Assembly (NCBI RefSeq): GCF_020616555.1
Contig: NZ_CP085173.1
Location: 8,634,001 to 8,698,000 of the forward strand
From: Streptomyces longhuiensis
Lineage (GTDB): Bacteria; Actinomycetota; Actinomycetes; Streptomycetales; Streptomycetaceae
Direction: 5' to 3'
Length of the DNA: 64,000 nucleotides
Shown here piece after piece: positions 24,600 through 31,903 of this stretch (position 1 is the first letter of the stretch; each line of letters starts with the position of its first letter). The notes beneath the pieces are model-generated. The model did no database searches and was not told where the DNA came from. It was given only the letters and a program-made list of their open reading frames with translations. The translations under genes and the position numbers were made by a program.

Positions 24600-26834
24600 T
24601 TGTCCGGGAGAGCTCACAGAGAGCACAGATCCGCACGGCGCCGCACCACCCCGAACCCCGCGCGCCGCGGCCGGGCCCGCGCCGTTCGCGCCCTGTCCGT
24701 GGCCGCCACCGCCGCGGCACTCGCGCTCGGTGGCCTCGCGGGACCGTCCGCCGCACCCGCCGCCGCGGCCACCACGCCGTACCCCAACCTCACCCCCACC
24801 CCGCCCATGGGCTGGAACAACTGGTCCTACTACGGCTGCGACATCAGCGAGGAGACCGTCCTCGCCAACGCCCGCGCACTCGTCTCCTCCGGCCTGGCCG
24901 CCAAGGGCTACGACACCGTCACCACCGACGACTGCTGGATGACGCACGCCCGCGACGCCGACGGCAACCTCGTCCCCGACCCCACCCGCTTTCCGCACGG
25001 CATGGCCTACGTCGGCGAGCAACTGCACGCCATGGGCCTCAAGTTCGGCATCTACGAGGACGCCGGCACGACCACGTGCGGCGGCTACCCCGGCTCGTAC
25101 GGCCACATGAAGCAGGACGCCGACCTCTTCGCCAAGTGGAAGGTCGACTACCTGAAGCTGGACGGCTGCAACGTGCCCGTCCCCACGGGCCAGAGCGCGG
25201 ACGACGTCTACCACAAGCTCTACGGCGACATGAGCCAGGCGCTCCTCGACACCGGCCGCCCCATCGTCTACTCGGTCTCCGCGCCCGCCTACTTCGAGGG
25301 CGAGAAGGACTGGCACCACGTCATCTCCTGGTCCGCCGAGGTCGGCAACCTGTGGCGGGAGGGCGCCGACGTCGCCATGGAGTCGTCGTCCGCGCGCGGC
25401 AAGTGGGCCTCCATCAAGTACAACTACGCCTACAACGTGCCGCTCGCCGACCTGCAGAGCCCCGGCCGCTGGAACGACCCCGACTTCCTCCTCGCCGGGC
25501 AGTCCCGGCTCACCGGCGACGAGATCCGCAGCCAGATGTCGCTGTGGTCCGTGATGGCCGCCCCTCTCATCTCCAGCACCGACCTGACGAAGGCCTCGCC
25601 CGACGCGCTCGCCGTCCTCGGCAACAAGGACGTCATCGCCGTCGACCAGGACACCAAGGGCCTCCAGGGACGCATCGTCCAGCAGGGCGACGGCTACGAC
25701 GTCCTGTCCAAGCCCCTCGCGAACGGCGACCGGGCCGTGGCCCTGTTCAACTCGTCCGACGAGGCGCGGACCATCACGACGACGGCCGCCAAGGCCGGGC
25801 TGCCCGCCGGATCCTCATACCTCCTCAAGGACCTCTGGTCGAAGCGGACCACGCAGACCACGGGGACGATCGCCGCGAACGTGCCCGCCCACGCGACCGT
25901 GCTGTACCGCGTCCACGCCGGCACCGCCCACCGCGTGCAGCCCGCCACCGCGATCACCTGGACACGGACCGGCGGTCAAGGCACCACCTCCACCTGGAAG
26001 GTCGCGCTCGCGGACCATGGCCCCACCGGACTCACCGGCGCGCAACTGCGTATCAGCGCCCCCGAAGGCTGGCGCCTCAGCACGTCGAAGGTGTCCCTCG
26101 GCAAGGTCAGGCCCGGCGGTTCGGCCACCGCGACCATCACCGCGAAGGGCCCCGACGCCGAGCCAGGCACCACCGTCACGACCCTGACCGCGACGGCCCG
26201 CTACCGCTCCGGGGGCGCCGGTGACGGTTCCGTGTCGGGACGCGCCTCGATCGTCACCGAAGTGCCGTATCCGAGCCTGGACGCCGCCTTCAACAACGTC
26301 GGCGTGACCAACGAGGCGGCGCCGCCCGCCGAGGGCAACTACACGACCGGCAACTTCGACGGCGGCGGCGACAGCTACTCGGCGCAGGCCCTCGCCGCGG
26401 CCGGGGTCACCCCCGGGGCAAAGGTCAGCAAGGACGGCGTGACCTGGACGTTCCCGGCCGCCAAGCCGGGCACCCCGAACAACGTCGAACTCGCCGGCCA
26501 GTCGATCACCCTCACCGGCAGTGGATCCAAGCTCTGGTTCCTCGGCGCGGAGGCCGGCTTCACCTCGGGCCAGGTCAAGGTCACCTACACCGACGGCACC
26601 ACGAGCACGGGCAGCCTCGGCTTCCCCAACTGGTGCTGCACGGCGGGCACGGATTACGGCGCGACGACGGTCGCCACGTCCGACCACCGCAACACCCCGA
26701 CCGGCCCCGCCAACTTCGGCACCGGCTACAAGCTGTTCGGCAACTCCGTCCCGCTCACCGCGGGCAAGACGATCCGCACGGTCACCCTGCCCGACGCGGA
26801 CGCGATCCACGTGTTCGCGATCACCGTTCAGTAG
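24600..26834 (+). CDS. Secreted alpha-galactosidase (GH27) with C-terminal NEW3/NPCBM modules
   Basis: This 744-residue exoenzyme removes terminal alpha-linked galactose from oligosaccharides and galactomannan. A long Arg-rich signal peptide with an RR region (residues 1-56) is followed by the GH27 catalytic barrel from PPMGWNNWSYYGCDI. The nucleophile is Asp188 (YLKLDGCN) and the likely acid/base is Asp257 in LWREGADVAM; RWNDPDFLLAG follows. A beta-sandwich closes the enzyme near residue 440. After it comes an NPCBM-associated NEW3 domain (about 450-545) and then an NPCBM-like module to the end. The start is a TTG with GGAGAT upstream. A 26-bp inverted repeat upstream suggests sugar-responsive control. 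Confidence 0.93.
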   Translation: MSGRAHREHRSARRRTTPNPARRGRARAVRALSVAATAAALALGGLAGPSAAPAAAATTPYPNLTPTPPMGWNNWSYYGCDISEETVLANARALVSSGLAAKGYDTVTTDDCWMTHARDADGNLVPDPTRFPHGMAYVGEQLHAMGLKFGIYEDAGTTTCGGYPGSYGHMKQDADLFAKWKVDYLKLDGCNVPVPTGQSADDVYHKLYGDMSQALLDTGRPIVYSVSAPAYFEGEKDWHHVISWSAEVGNLWREGADVAMESSSARGKWASIKYNYAYNVPLADLQSPGRWNDPDFLLAGQSRLTGDEIRSQMSLWSVMAAPLISSTDLTKASPDALAVLGNKDVIAVDQDTKGLQGRIVQQGDGYDVLSKPLANGDRAVALFNSSDEARTITTTAAKAGLPAGSSYLLKDLWSKRTTQTTGTIAANVPAHATVLYRVHAGTAHRVQPATAITWTRTGGQGTTSTWKVALADHGPTGLTGAQLRISAPEGWRLSTSKVSLGKVRPGGSATATITAKGPDAEPGTTVTTLTATARYRSGGAGDGSVSGRASIVTEVPYPSLDAAFNNVGVTNEAAPPAEGNYTTGNFDGGGDSYSAQALAAAGVTPGAKVSKDGVTWTFPAAKPGTPNNVELAGQSITLTGSGSKLWFLGAEAGFTSGQVKVTYTDGTTSTGSLGFPNWCCTAGTDYGATTVATSDHRNTPTGPANFGTGYKLFGNSVPLTAGKTIRTVTLPDADAIHVFAITVQ

Positions 26835-26838
26835 AGGG

Positions 26839-26882
26839 GCCGGTGCGCCGGATGCCGTGGTCGCGGTGTCCGGCGCACCGGC
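26839..26882 (+). terminator. Terminator after the alpha-galactosidase
   Basis: Perfect 14-bp arms GCCGGTGCGCCGGA (26839-26852) and TCCGGCGCACCGGC (26869-26882) flank a 16-base loop, starting 5 bp after the stop codon. Confidence 0.85.
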
Positions 26883-26920
26883 GTGGAATACGGTGACGCG
26901 ATGGACAGGCTCCGCGAACC

Positions 26921-27427
26921 GTGACCGCGACGGACATCACGACCAAAAGACTCGAACTCCGCCCGCTCCAGGTGGAGTTCGCCGACGAGATGGCCGCGGT
27001 GCTCGGCGACGAGGCTCTGCATACGTTCATCGGCGGCGCGCCGCTGTCGGCGCGGGAGTTGCGCGAACGCTACGGGCGCCTGGTCGCGGGCTCCCCGGAC
27101 CCGGCCGTCTCGTGGTGCAACTGGGTGCTCCGGATCAGGGACGAAGACTGTCTGGCCGGCACGGTCCAGGCCACGGTCGGCCCCGGTGACGACGGGCTCG
27201 AAGCCGAGATCGCCTGGGTCGTCGGAGTGCCGTGGCAGGGGCGCGCTCTCGCCACGGAGGCGGCGCTCGCACTGGTCGACTGGCTCGGGCAGCGGCGCGT
27301 ACGCACCGTCGTCGCGCACATCCACCCGGACCACGCCGCGTCGGCAGCCGTCGCGACGGCGTGCGGACTGGAGCCCACGGACCGGATGCACGACGGCGAG
27401 GTCAGGTGGCAGCGCACCTTGACCTGA
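26921..27427 (+). CDS. GNAT-family N-acetyltransferase
   Basis: This 168-residue cytoplasmic protein fits the RimJ-type GNAT fold, which moves an acetyl group from acetyl-CoA to an amine of a protein or small molecule. Visible segments are TTKRLELRPLQVEFADEMAA at the start, VSWCNWVLRIRDEDCLAGTV in the middle, then the acetyl-CoA loop VVGVPWQGRALATEAALAL and the late HIHPDHAASAAVATACGLEP. The start is a GTG at 26921. The last four codons plus stop form the first unit of a 15-bp tandem array that extends downstream. The acceptor is unknown. Confidence 0.87.
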   Translation: MTATDITTKRLELRPLQVEFADEMAAVLGDEALHTFIGGAPLSARELRERYGRLVAGSPDPAVSWCNWVLRIRDEDCLAGTVQATVGPGDDGLEAEIAWVVGVPWQGRALATEAALALVDWLGQRRVRTVVAHIHPDHAASAAVATACGLEPTDRMHDGEVRWQRTLT

Positions 27428-27487
27428 CGCGCCTTGAGATGAAGGACGTTGAGATGAAGCACCGTGAGGTGGCGCACCTTGAGGTGA
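27413..27487 (+). repeat. Five 15-bp tandem units starting in the GNAT stop region
   Basis: Five head-to-tail 15-bp units (consensus CGCACCTTGAGGTGA) run from the last codons of the GNAT gene into its 3' flank. The first contains the real stop codon. As the unit is a multiple of three, units 2, 3 and 5 repeat an in-frame TGA, while unit 4 has TGG. Confidence 0.85.
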
Positions 27488-27541
27488 CGGCTCACCGGGT
27501 CCCGGGGCCGCCACCTCGAAGTGCTCGGGTGCAACGGAGCG

Positions 27542-28219
27542 TCAGTGCTGCTGGGCCTTCTGTGGAGTCGCCTCGCTGGGGCGCACGACGACGTACCCCT
27601 CACCCTCCAGCTTCAGCTGGACGGCCTCGCCGGAACCGCCGCGGATCATCGACCCGATGGACTGCGACCGGTGCAACGAGGTGTTCAGATGGGCGGTCCA
27701 GCCCACGACCGCGTCCGTGTCGACGAACACCGGCTGCTGCGGCGACACGGGGATGACCAGCGGGTTGCCCTCGCAGACGAGCCCCAGCCTGCCGTGACCG
27801 GTGAAGACGCTGTTGAACAGGCCTCCGCCGGATATTCCCGCGCCCTTCACGGTCTTGATCTCGTACGAGAGCGTGGAGTCGAAGCACAGGACGTTGCGCC
27901 CGTTGACCGTCAGGGCCTCGCCCGGCTCGACATCGACGATGAAACAGTTCTGTGCCTCGTGCGCGAACCAGGCCTCGCCCTGCCCGCGCACCGTCATTAG
28001 CGGCAGTCCCTCGCCCGTGACCGCGCGTTTGAGCATGCCGCCCATGCCCTGGCCCTTGCGCTCGAACTGCAGGTTCCCGCGGTAGGCGACCATCGCTCCC
28101 TGGCGGGCCATCATGTCGCCGTTGACGACGTAGCGGATCGACTTCGCGTTCTGTGCGGTCATTCCCGGCGCGGTGGCGGGCTGTACGACGTGCTCGCTGG
28201 AAAAGAGATCACCCTTCAT
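27542..28219 (-). CDS. AIM24-family protein
   Basis: This 225-residue protein belongs to the AIM24/TerD-unrelated beta-roll family (named after a yeast mitochondrial biogenesis protein). The family signature is visible in AKSIRYVVNGDMMARQGAMV, GVGGMLKR-like KGQGMGGMLKRAVTGEGLPL, and GHGRLGLVCEGNPLVIPVSP. Bacterial members are predicted to form symmetric beta-barrel trimers; their role is poorly known and may involve the membrane. I chose the ATG at 28219 (AGGA seven bases upstream) rather than the longer reading from 28270. It is convergent with the GNAT gene and has no obvious partner. Confidence 0.85.
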   Translation of the reverse strand: MKGDLFSSEHVVQPATAPGMTAQNAKSIRYVVNGDMMARQGAMVAYRGNLQFERKGQGMGGMLKRAVTGEGLPLMTVRGQGEAWFAHEAQNCFIVDVEPGEALTVNGRNVLCFDSTLSYEIKTVKGAGISGGGLFNSVFTGHGRLGLVCEGNPLVIPVSPQQPVFVDTDAVVGWTAHLNTSLHRSQSIGSMIRGGSGEAVQLKLEGEGYVVVRPSEATPQKAQQH

Positions 28220-28321
28220 GCGGGCATCCTGTCCCGGACGGGTTCGTTCCGCCAAGGTCGGGCGCCGCACCGGCCGGAATCCGACCAGGGTCGGGGCGGC
28301 CGGCAGGGCTCAACTCGCGTG

Positions 28322-28906
28322 TCAGGCGCGGGTCTTCGCCAGGAGTGCGGCGATCTCCTCGGTCGTGCCGGTCTCGCCGAGGCGCGGGAAGATCCGCTCG
28401 ATGCTGTTGCGGTGCGCCTCCACGTCCAGGTCCGTCATCGCGTCGGTGGCCAGCGTGACGTGATAGCCGTGCTCGTGGGCGGCGCGGGCGCTGGACTCGA
28501 CACCGATGCTGGTGGCGACGCCGGTCATCACGACCTGCGTGATGCCGCGGCGGCGGAGCTGGAGGTCCAGGTCCGTACCGAAGAAGGCGCCCCAGTTGCG
28601 CTTGGTGACCGTGATGTCCTCGGGGTGGCCGGACAGTTCGTCCACGATGACGTCCCAGCCCTCGGGCCGGGCGCCGGTGCGTCCCTGGGTCTCGTTGCGC
28701 CCCGGTACGGCGTCCGCCCCGTCGGCGGCGGCGCTGACGCGCACGAGGACGACCGGCAGGCCGTGCGAGCGGAAGGCGTCCGCCAACTCGACCGAGCGGG
28801 CGACGACTTCGGCGCCGGTGTACGGGGTGGTGGGTGCGCCGACAATGCCCTTCTGGAGGTCGATGACGACGAGGGCGGTGCGCTCGTCGAGGGTGGTGAG
28901 AGCCAT
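28322..28906 (-). CDS. Isochorismatase-like hydrolase lacking the catalytic Cys
   Basis: This 194-residue protein has the cysteine-hydrolase/isochorismatase fold. Asp16 (VIDLQKG) and Lys102 (VTKRNWGAF) of the triad are present, but at the usual Cys position the sequence reads TSIGVESSA, with Gly135. The PhzD/EntB isochorismatases also have Gly there and cleave vinyl ethers without a Cys nucleophile, so nicotinamidase or N-carbamoylsarcosine amidase activity is unlikely. The ATG at 28906 has GAAAGG upstream. It lies 74 bp downstream of a MarR gene on the same strand, so it is probably induced when the MarR ligand binds. Confidence 0.87.
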   Translation of the reverse strand: MALTTLDERTALVVIDLQKGIVGAPTTPYTGAEVVARSVELADAFRSHGLPVVLVRVSAAADGADAVPGRNETQGRTGARPEGWDVIVDELSGHPEDITVTKRNWGAFFGTDLDLQLRRRGITQVVMTGVATSIGVESSARAAHEHGYHVTLATDAMTDLDVEAHRNSIERIFPRLGETGTTEEIAALLAKTRA

Positions 28907-28980
28907 GAGCGGGGCCTTTCGGGGTGGTTCGATCTCGGGGTGGCGTGGCCGGGGGCGACCGTGACGGGCACGCGTTCCGG

Positions 28981-29445
28981 TCAGGCTTCTGTGAGCCGTT
29001 CCAGAAGGGTCAGCGCGGTGACGACGGTCCGGCGCTCCTCTTCCGTGTAGTTGTCCTGGAAGGCGCGGGCCAGCCATTCCCCGCGGGCCTGCCGGGTGCC
29101 CTCCGCGCTCTCGCGGCCGGCGTCGGTGAGGGTGACCAGCTGGCGGCGGCCGTCCTCGGGGTCGGGGCGGCGCTCGATCAGACCGTGCTGGTCGAGCACG
29201 GCGAGCGTGGCGGCCATCGACTGCGGCCGCACGCCTTCGGAGGCGGCGAGACCGCTGGCCGTGGCGGCCCCCGCCTTGCCGAGCCGGTTGAGCGCGGAGA
29301 CCTGGGACGGGGTGAGGTCCTGACTGTCGGAGACCTCGCGCAGGCGGCGCCGGAGGCGGCTGAACATCACGCGCAGTTCGCGCGCGGCACGGTCCGCGGA
29401 TTCTGAGATGCCCTCGGCGTGGTCGATGCCCTCGGCGTTGTTCAT
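28981..29445 (-). CDS. MarR-family transcriptional regulator
   Basis: This 154-residue protein has the winged helix of MarR proteins: LTPSQVSALNRLGKAGAATA, GLAASEGVRPQSMAATLAVL as the recognition helix region, and the wing LIERRPDPEDGRRQLVTLTD. It ends with the dimer helix (VVTALTLLERLTEA). It precedes the isochorismatase-like gene on the same strand. A strong inverted repeat 17 bp upstream of its ATG suggests that it represses its own operon and is released by a small aromatic ligand, as is common in the family. Confidence 0.9.
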   Translation of the reverse strand: MNNAEGIDHAEGISESADRAARELRVMFSRLRRRLREVSDSQDLTPSQVSALNRLGKAGAATASGLAASEGVRPQSMAATLAVLDQHGLIERRPDPEDGRRQLVTLTDAGRESAEGTRQARGEWLARAFQDNYTEEERRTVVTALTLLERLTEA

Positions 29446-29461
29446 GCGCCCACGCTAAAAC

Positions 29462-29493
29462 CTTCAGTCCAGGCTGTCCAGTCTGGGCTGAAG
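29462..29493. promoter_or_regulatory. Inverted repeat upstream of marR, probable operator
   Basis: Arms CTTCAGTCCAG (29462-29472) and CTGGGCTGAAG (29483-29493) match at 10 of 11 positions around 10 bases. The position, just ahead of the MarR start and facing the serine protease stop, fits an autoregulatory operator. Confidence 0.75.
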
Positions 29494-29561
29494 ATTTGGA
29501 GGGGGCCGCGGTACGGCTGCGTGCGGCCGCCCGGAGCGGGCCACGCCCGGTCTCCGGTCGA

Positions 29562-31004
29562 TCACCAGGCGCCGCGCCTCCGCCGAGACGAACGCATGGA
29601 GCGCGCCGCCACCAGAGCGATCAGACTCCCACCGATGACCAGCAGGCCCGGGCCGACGCTCCGGGTGTCCACGACCCGGGAGATCGCGGCGACGGGGCCG
29701 GTACCGGACGCGGTGTTGCTGGTTCCTGTGTCGGGACCGGACGCGGTGCCGGTGCCTGTGCCGGACGCGGTGCCGGTGGCCCCGCCCATGTTCGTTCCCG
29801 TCCCCACTCCGGCATCCGTCCCGCCCCCACCCGGAGCGCCTGCCTCGGAGTCTGCGGGCGGCGCGGACGGGGCCACGTCGCCGCCGGGCCGCGCCTGTCC
29901 CGAACCGGCCCCCGTCCCCGGCCCGTCGTCCCCCGAGACGGCGGCCAGGTGTACGCCGAGGGCCGTCATCGCCGCTTCGACGGGCTGGAAGAACGTCGTG
30001 CCCCCGGCATCGCAGTTCCCGTTGCCGCCCGAGGTCAGGCCCAGGGCGAGCCCGTCGGCGAACAGGGGGCCGCCGCTGTCGCCCGGTTCGGCGCACACCG
30101 TGGTCTGGACGAGGCCCGTGACCGTGCCCTCCGGGTAGTTCACCGTCGCGTTCAGGCCGGTCACCCGGCCGGAGTGCAGCCCCGTGGTACTGCCGCTGCG
30201 GAAGACGCGCTGGCCCACCACGGGGTCGGCCGCCCCGGTGATGCGCACGCCACGGCCTCCGCCGATGGCGACGACGTCGCTCCGGGAGCGCGGCACCCCA
30301 TCGCCGTATCGCACGAGGGAGAAGTCGTTCCCGGGGAACGTGCCCCTCACCGTGGTGCCCAGTGCGGTGGCGTCGCCGGGCCGTGCGAACCACGTCGTGC
30401 CCACCGGGCCGCAGTGCCCGGCCGTCAGCAGGAACGCGTCCCTGCCGTCGGTCACGTCGAAGCCCGCCGAGCAGCGCCCGTCGCTGGCGAAGATCGGGGA
30501 CGCGCCGTCGACGCGGGTGGTGAACGTGCCCCGGGTGCGCTCCATGCGTACGGACGTCCCGATGGTCCTCGCGACGCCGGCCAGCCGCGACCAGTCGTTC
30601 GCCGAGACGGTCGAATCGGCCCGCACCACGACCTCGTTCGAGCCGTAGTCCATCGACCACGCCGTACCCGACACCCGGGGAGCCGCCCGCAAAGTCTCGG
30701 CGGCCGAGCGCAGGTCGCGCATGCTGTGGCGCACGACCTCGGCCCGCGCCCCGGCCCGACGCACGTCCGCCGCCGCGCCCGCGTCGGTCACCGCGACCAC
30801 CGTCCGCCCGTCCGCGCCGAGCCAGCTGCCCGCCGTGCGGGCGGCGCCGAGCTGCGCCACCAGCCGTTCGCCCACCGGTACGGGTGGACCGGAAGCGCCG
30901 GGTTCGTTCGCTATCGCGCGCGTGACCAACAGGCTTCCGCAGAGCAGGCCACCGACGGCAGCAAGGCGTGTGATCCGCCGGGCGGTGCGTCGCGCGTGCC
31001 TCAT
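29562..31004 (-). CDS. Streptogrisin-like serine protease with C-terminal membrane anchor
   Basis: This 480-residue exported protease belongs to the chymotrypsin-like S1 family, near streptogrisins. It has a signal peptide (about 1-32), a pro-region (about 40-165), and a catalytic domain with His197 (LLTAGHCG), Asp227 (NDFSLVRYG) and Ser310 (PGDSGGPL). Disulfide pairs are likely between Cys178/Cys198 and Cys304/Cys331. After residue 360 come a long Gly/Thr/Ser/Pro linker with repeated [14 protein letters not shown] units, then a hydrophobic segment ([18 protein letters not shown]) and an Arg-rich end. Ordinary streptogrisins end after the protease domain, so this one appears tethered to the cell membrane after secretion. 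Confidence 0.88.
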   Translation of the reverse strand: MRHARRTARRITRLAAVGGLLCGSLLVTRAIANEPGASGPPVPVGERLVAQLGAARTAGSWLGADGRTVVAVTDAGAAADVRRAGARAEVVRHSMRDLRSAAETLRAAPRVSGTAWSMDYGSNEVVVRADSTVSANDWSRLAGVARTIGTSVRMERTRGTFTTRVDGASPIFASDGRCSAGFDVTDGRDAFLLTAGHCGPVGTTWFARPGDATALGTTVRGTFPGNDFSLVRYGDGVPRSRSDVVAIGGGRGVRITGAADPVVGQRVFRSGSTTGLHSGRVTGLNATVNYPEGTVTGLVQTTVCAEPGDSGGPLFADGLALGLTSGGNGNCDAGGTTFFQPVEAAMTALGVHLAAVSGDDGPGTGAGSGQARPGGDVAPSAPPADSEAGAPGGGGTDAGVGTGTNMGGATGTASGTGTGTASGPDTGTSNTASGTGPVAAISRVVDTRSVGPGLLVIGGSLIALVAARSMRSSRRRRGAW

Positions 31005-31263
31005 CCAGACTCCCCAACGTGCGGAACGGCGTACGGGTGGAAGGTCAACGACCTTGAAAGGAAAGGGCGTTGAGATCGCCGACCGGCCCGTCCCCTCGCT
31101 TCACGTACGTACGGACGGGGCGCCTCGTTCAGTGGGGCGTCGCCCGGTCGCCGAGCCGTCACCGACCCGGGAGCGGGCCGATCGAGTGGACGCGCGGCCC
31201 GGGCGACCTGCGAAAGCCCGGCCCGAGGAGCGCTCGGGCCATGGGGAGTGCAAGGATGTCGCC

Positions 31264-31761
31264 ATGGCAATCAAGGCATATTTCGACATCACCATCGACG
31301 ACAAGCCCGCCGGGCGCATCAGCTTCAACCTCTTCGACGACGTCGTCCCGAAGACGGTGGAGAACTTCCGTGCCCTGGCCACGGGCGAGAAGGGCTACGG
31401 CTACGCGGGGTCGTCGTTCCACCGCATCATCCCGCAGTTCATGCTCCAGGGCGGCGACTTCACCGCCGGCAACGGCACGGGCGGCAAGAGCATCTACGGC
31501 GAGAAGTTCGCCGACGAGAACTTCCAGCTCAAGCACACCAAGCCGGGCCTGCTCTCCATGGCCAACGCGGGCCCGAACACGAACGGCTCGCAGTTCTTCA
31601 TCACCACGATCGTGACCGACTGGCTCGACGGCAAGCACGTCGTGTTCGGTGAGGTCGCCGACGAGTCCAGCATGGAGCTCGTCAAGAAGATCGAGGCCCT
31701 CGGCTCCCGCAGCGGCGCCCCCTCGGCGAAGGTCACCATCTCCGAGTCCGGCGTTCTCTAG
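31264..31761 (+). CDS. Cyclophilin-type peptidyl-prolyl cis-trans isomerase
   Basis: This 165-residue cytoplasmic enzyme catalyses cis-trans isomerisation of proline peptide bonds during protein folding. The cyclophilin core is complete: [40 protein letters not shown] with the catalytic Arg and Gln, then [18 protein letters not shown] and [12 protein letters not shown]. There is no signal peptide, and the length matches single-domain bacterial cyclophilins. The ATG at 31264 has an AAGGA element upstream. Two strong hairpins follow the stop. No functional partner is apparent beside it. Confidence 0.95.
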   Translation: MAIKAYFDITIDDKPAGRISFNLFDDVVPKTVENFRALATGEKGYGYAGSSFHRIIPQFMLQGGDFTAGNGTGGKSIYGEKFADENFQLKHTKPGLLSMANAGPNTNGSQFFITTIVTDWLDGKHVVFGEVADESSMELVKKIEALGSRSGAPSAKVTISESGVL

Positions 31762-31780
31762 CCTCCGGAACGACGCCTGA

Positions 31781-31805
31781 CCGCCGGCCACTCGAAGGCC
31801 GGCGG
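31781..31805. terminator. Terminator hairpin after cyclophilin
   Basis: Perfect 9-bp arms CCGCCGGCC (31781-31789) and GGCCGGCGG (31797-31805) flank a 7-base loop, 19 bp beyond the cyclophilin stop. It is the first of two hairpins in this convergent gap. Confidence 0.8.
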
Positions 31806-31819
31806 ACCGGCATGGTCGA

Positions 31820-31854
31820 CGGGCCGGGGCAGCAGATCAGGCCGCCCCGGCCCG
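31820..31854. terminator. Second terminator hairpin in the convergent gap
   Basis: Perfect 11-bp arms CGGGCCGGGGC (31820-31830) and GCCCCGGCCCG (31844-31854) flank a 13-base loop. It lies 49 bp past the stop of the FUSC gene on the minus strand and probably serves that gene. Confidence 0.8.
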
Positions 31855-31903
31855 CTCCATGCCCGCCTTCTCACCGCGCCCGAGCGCCTGAGTGCCACAA
31901 CGC

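Noticed and set aside
27413..27487. Possible small repeat protein encoded by the 15-bp array
   Set aside because: The plus frame has stops every five codons; an opposite frame reads through but has no start signal or other support.
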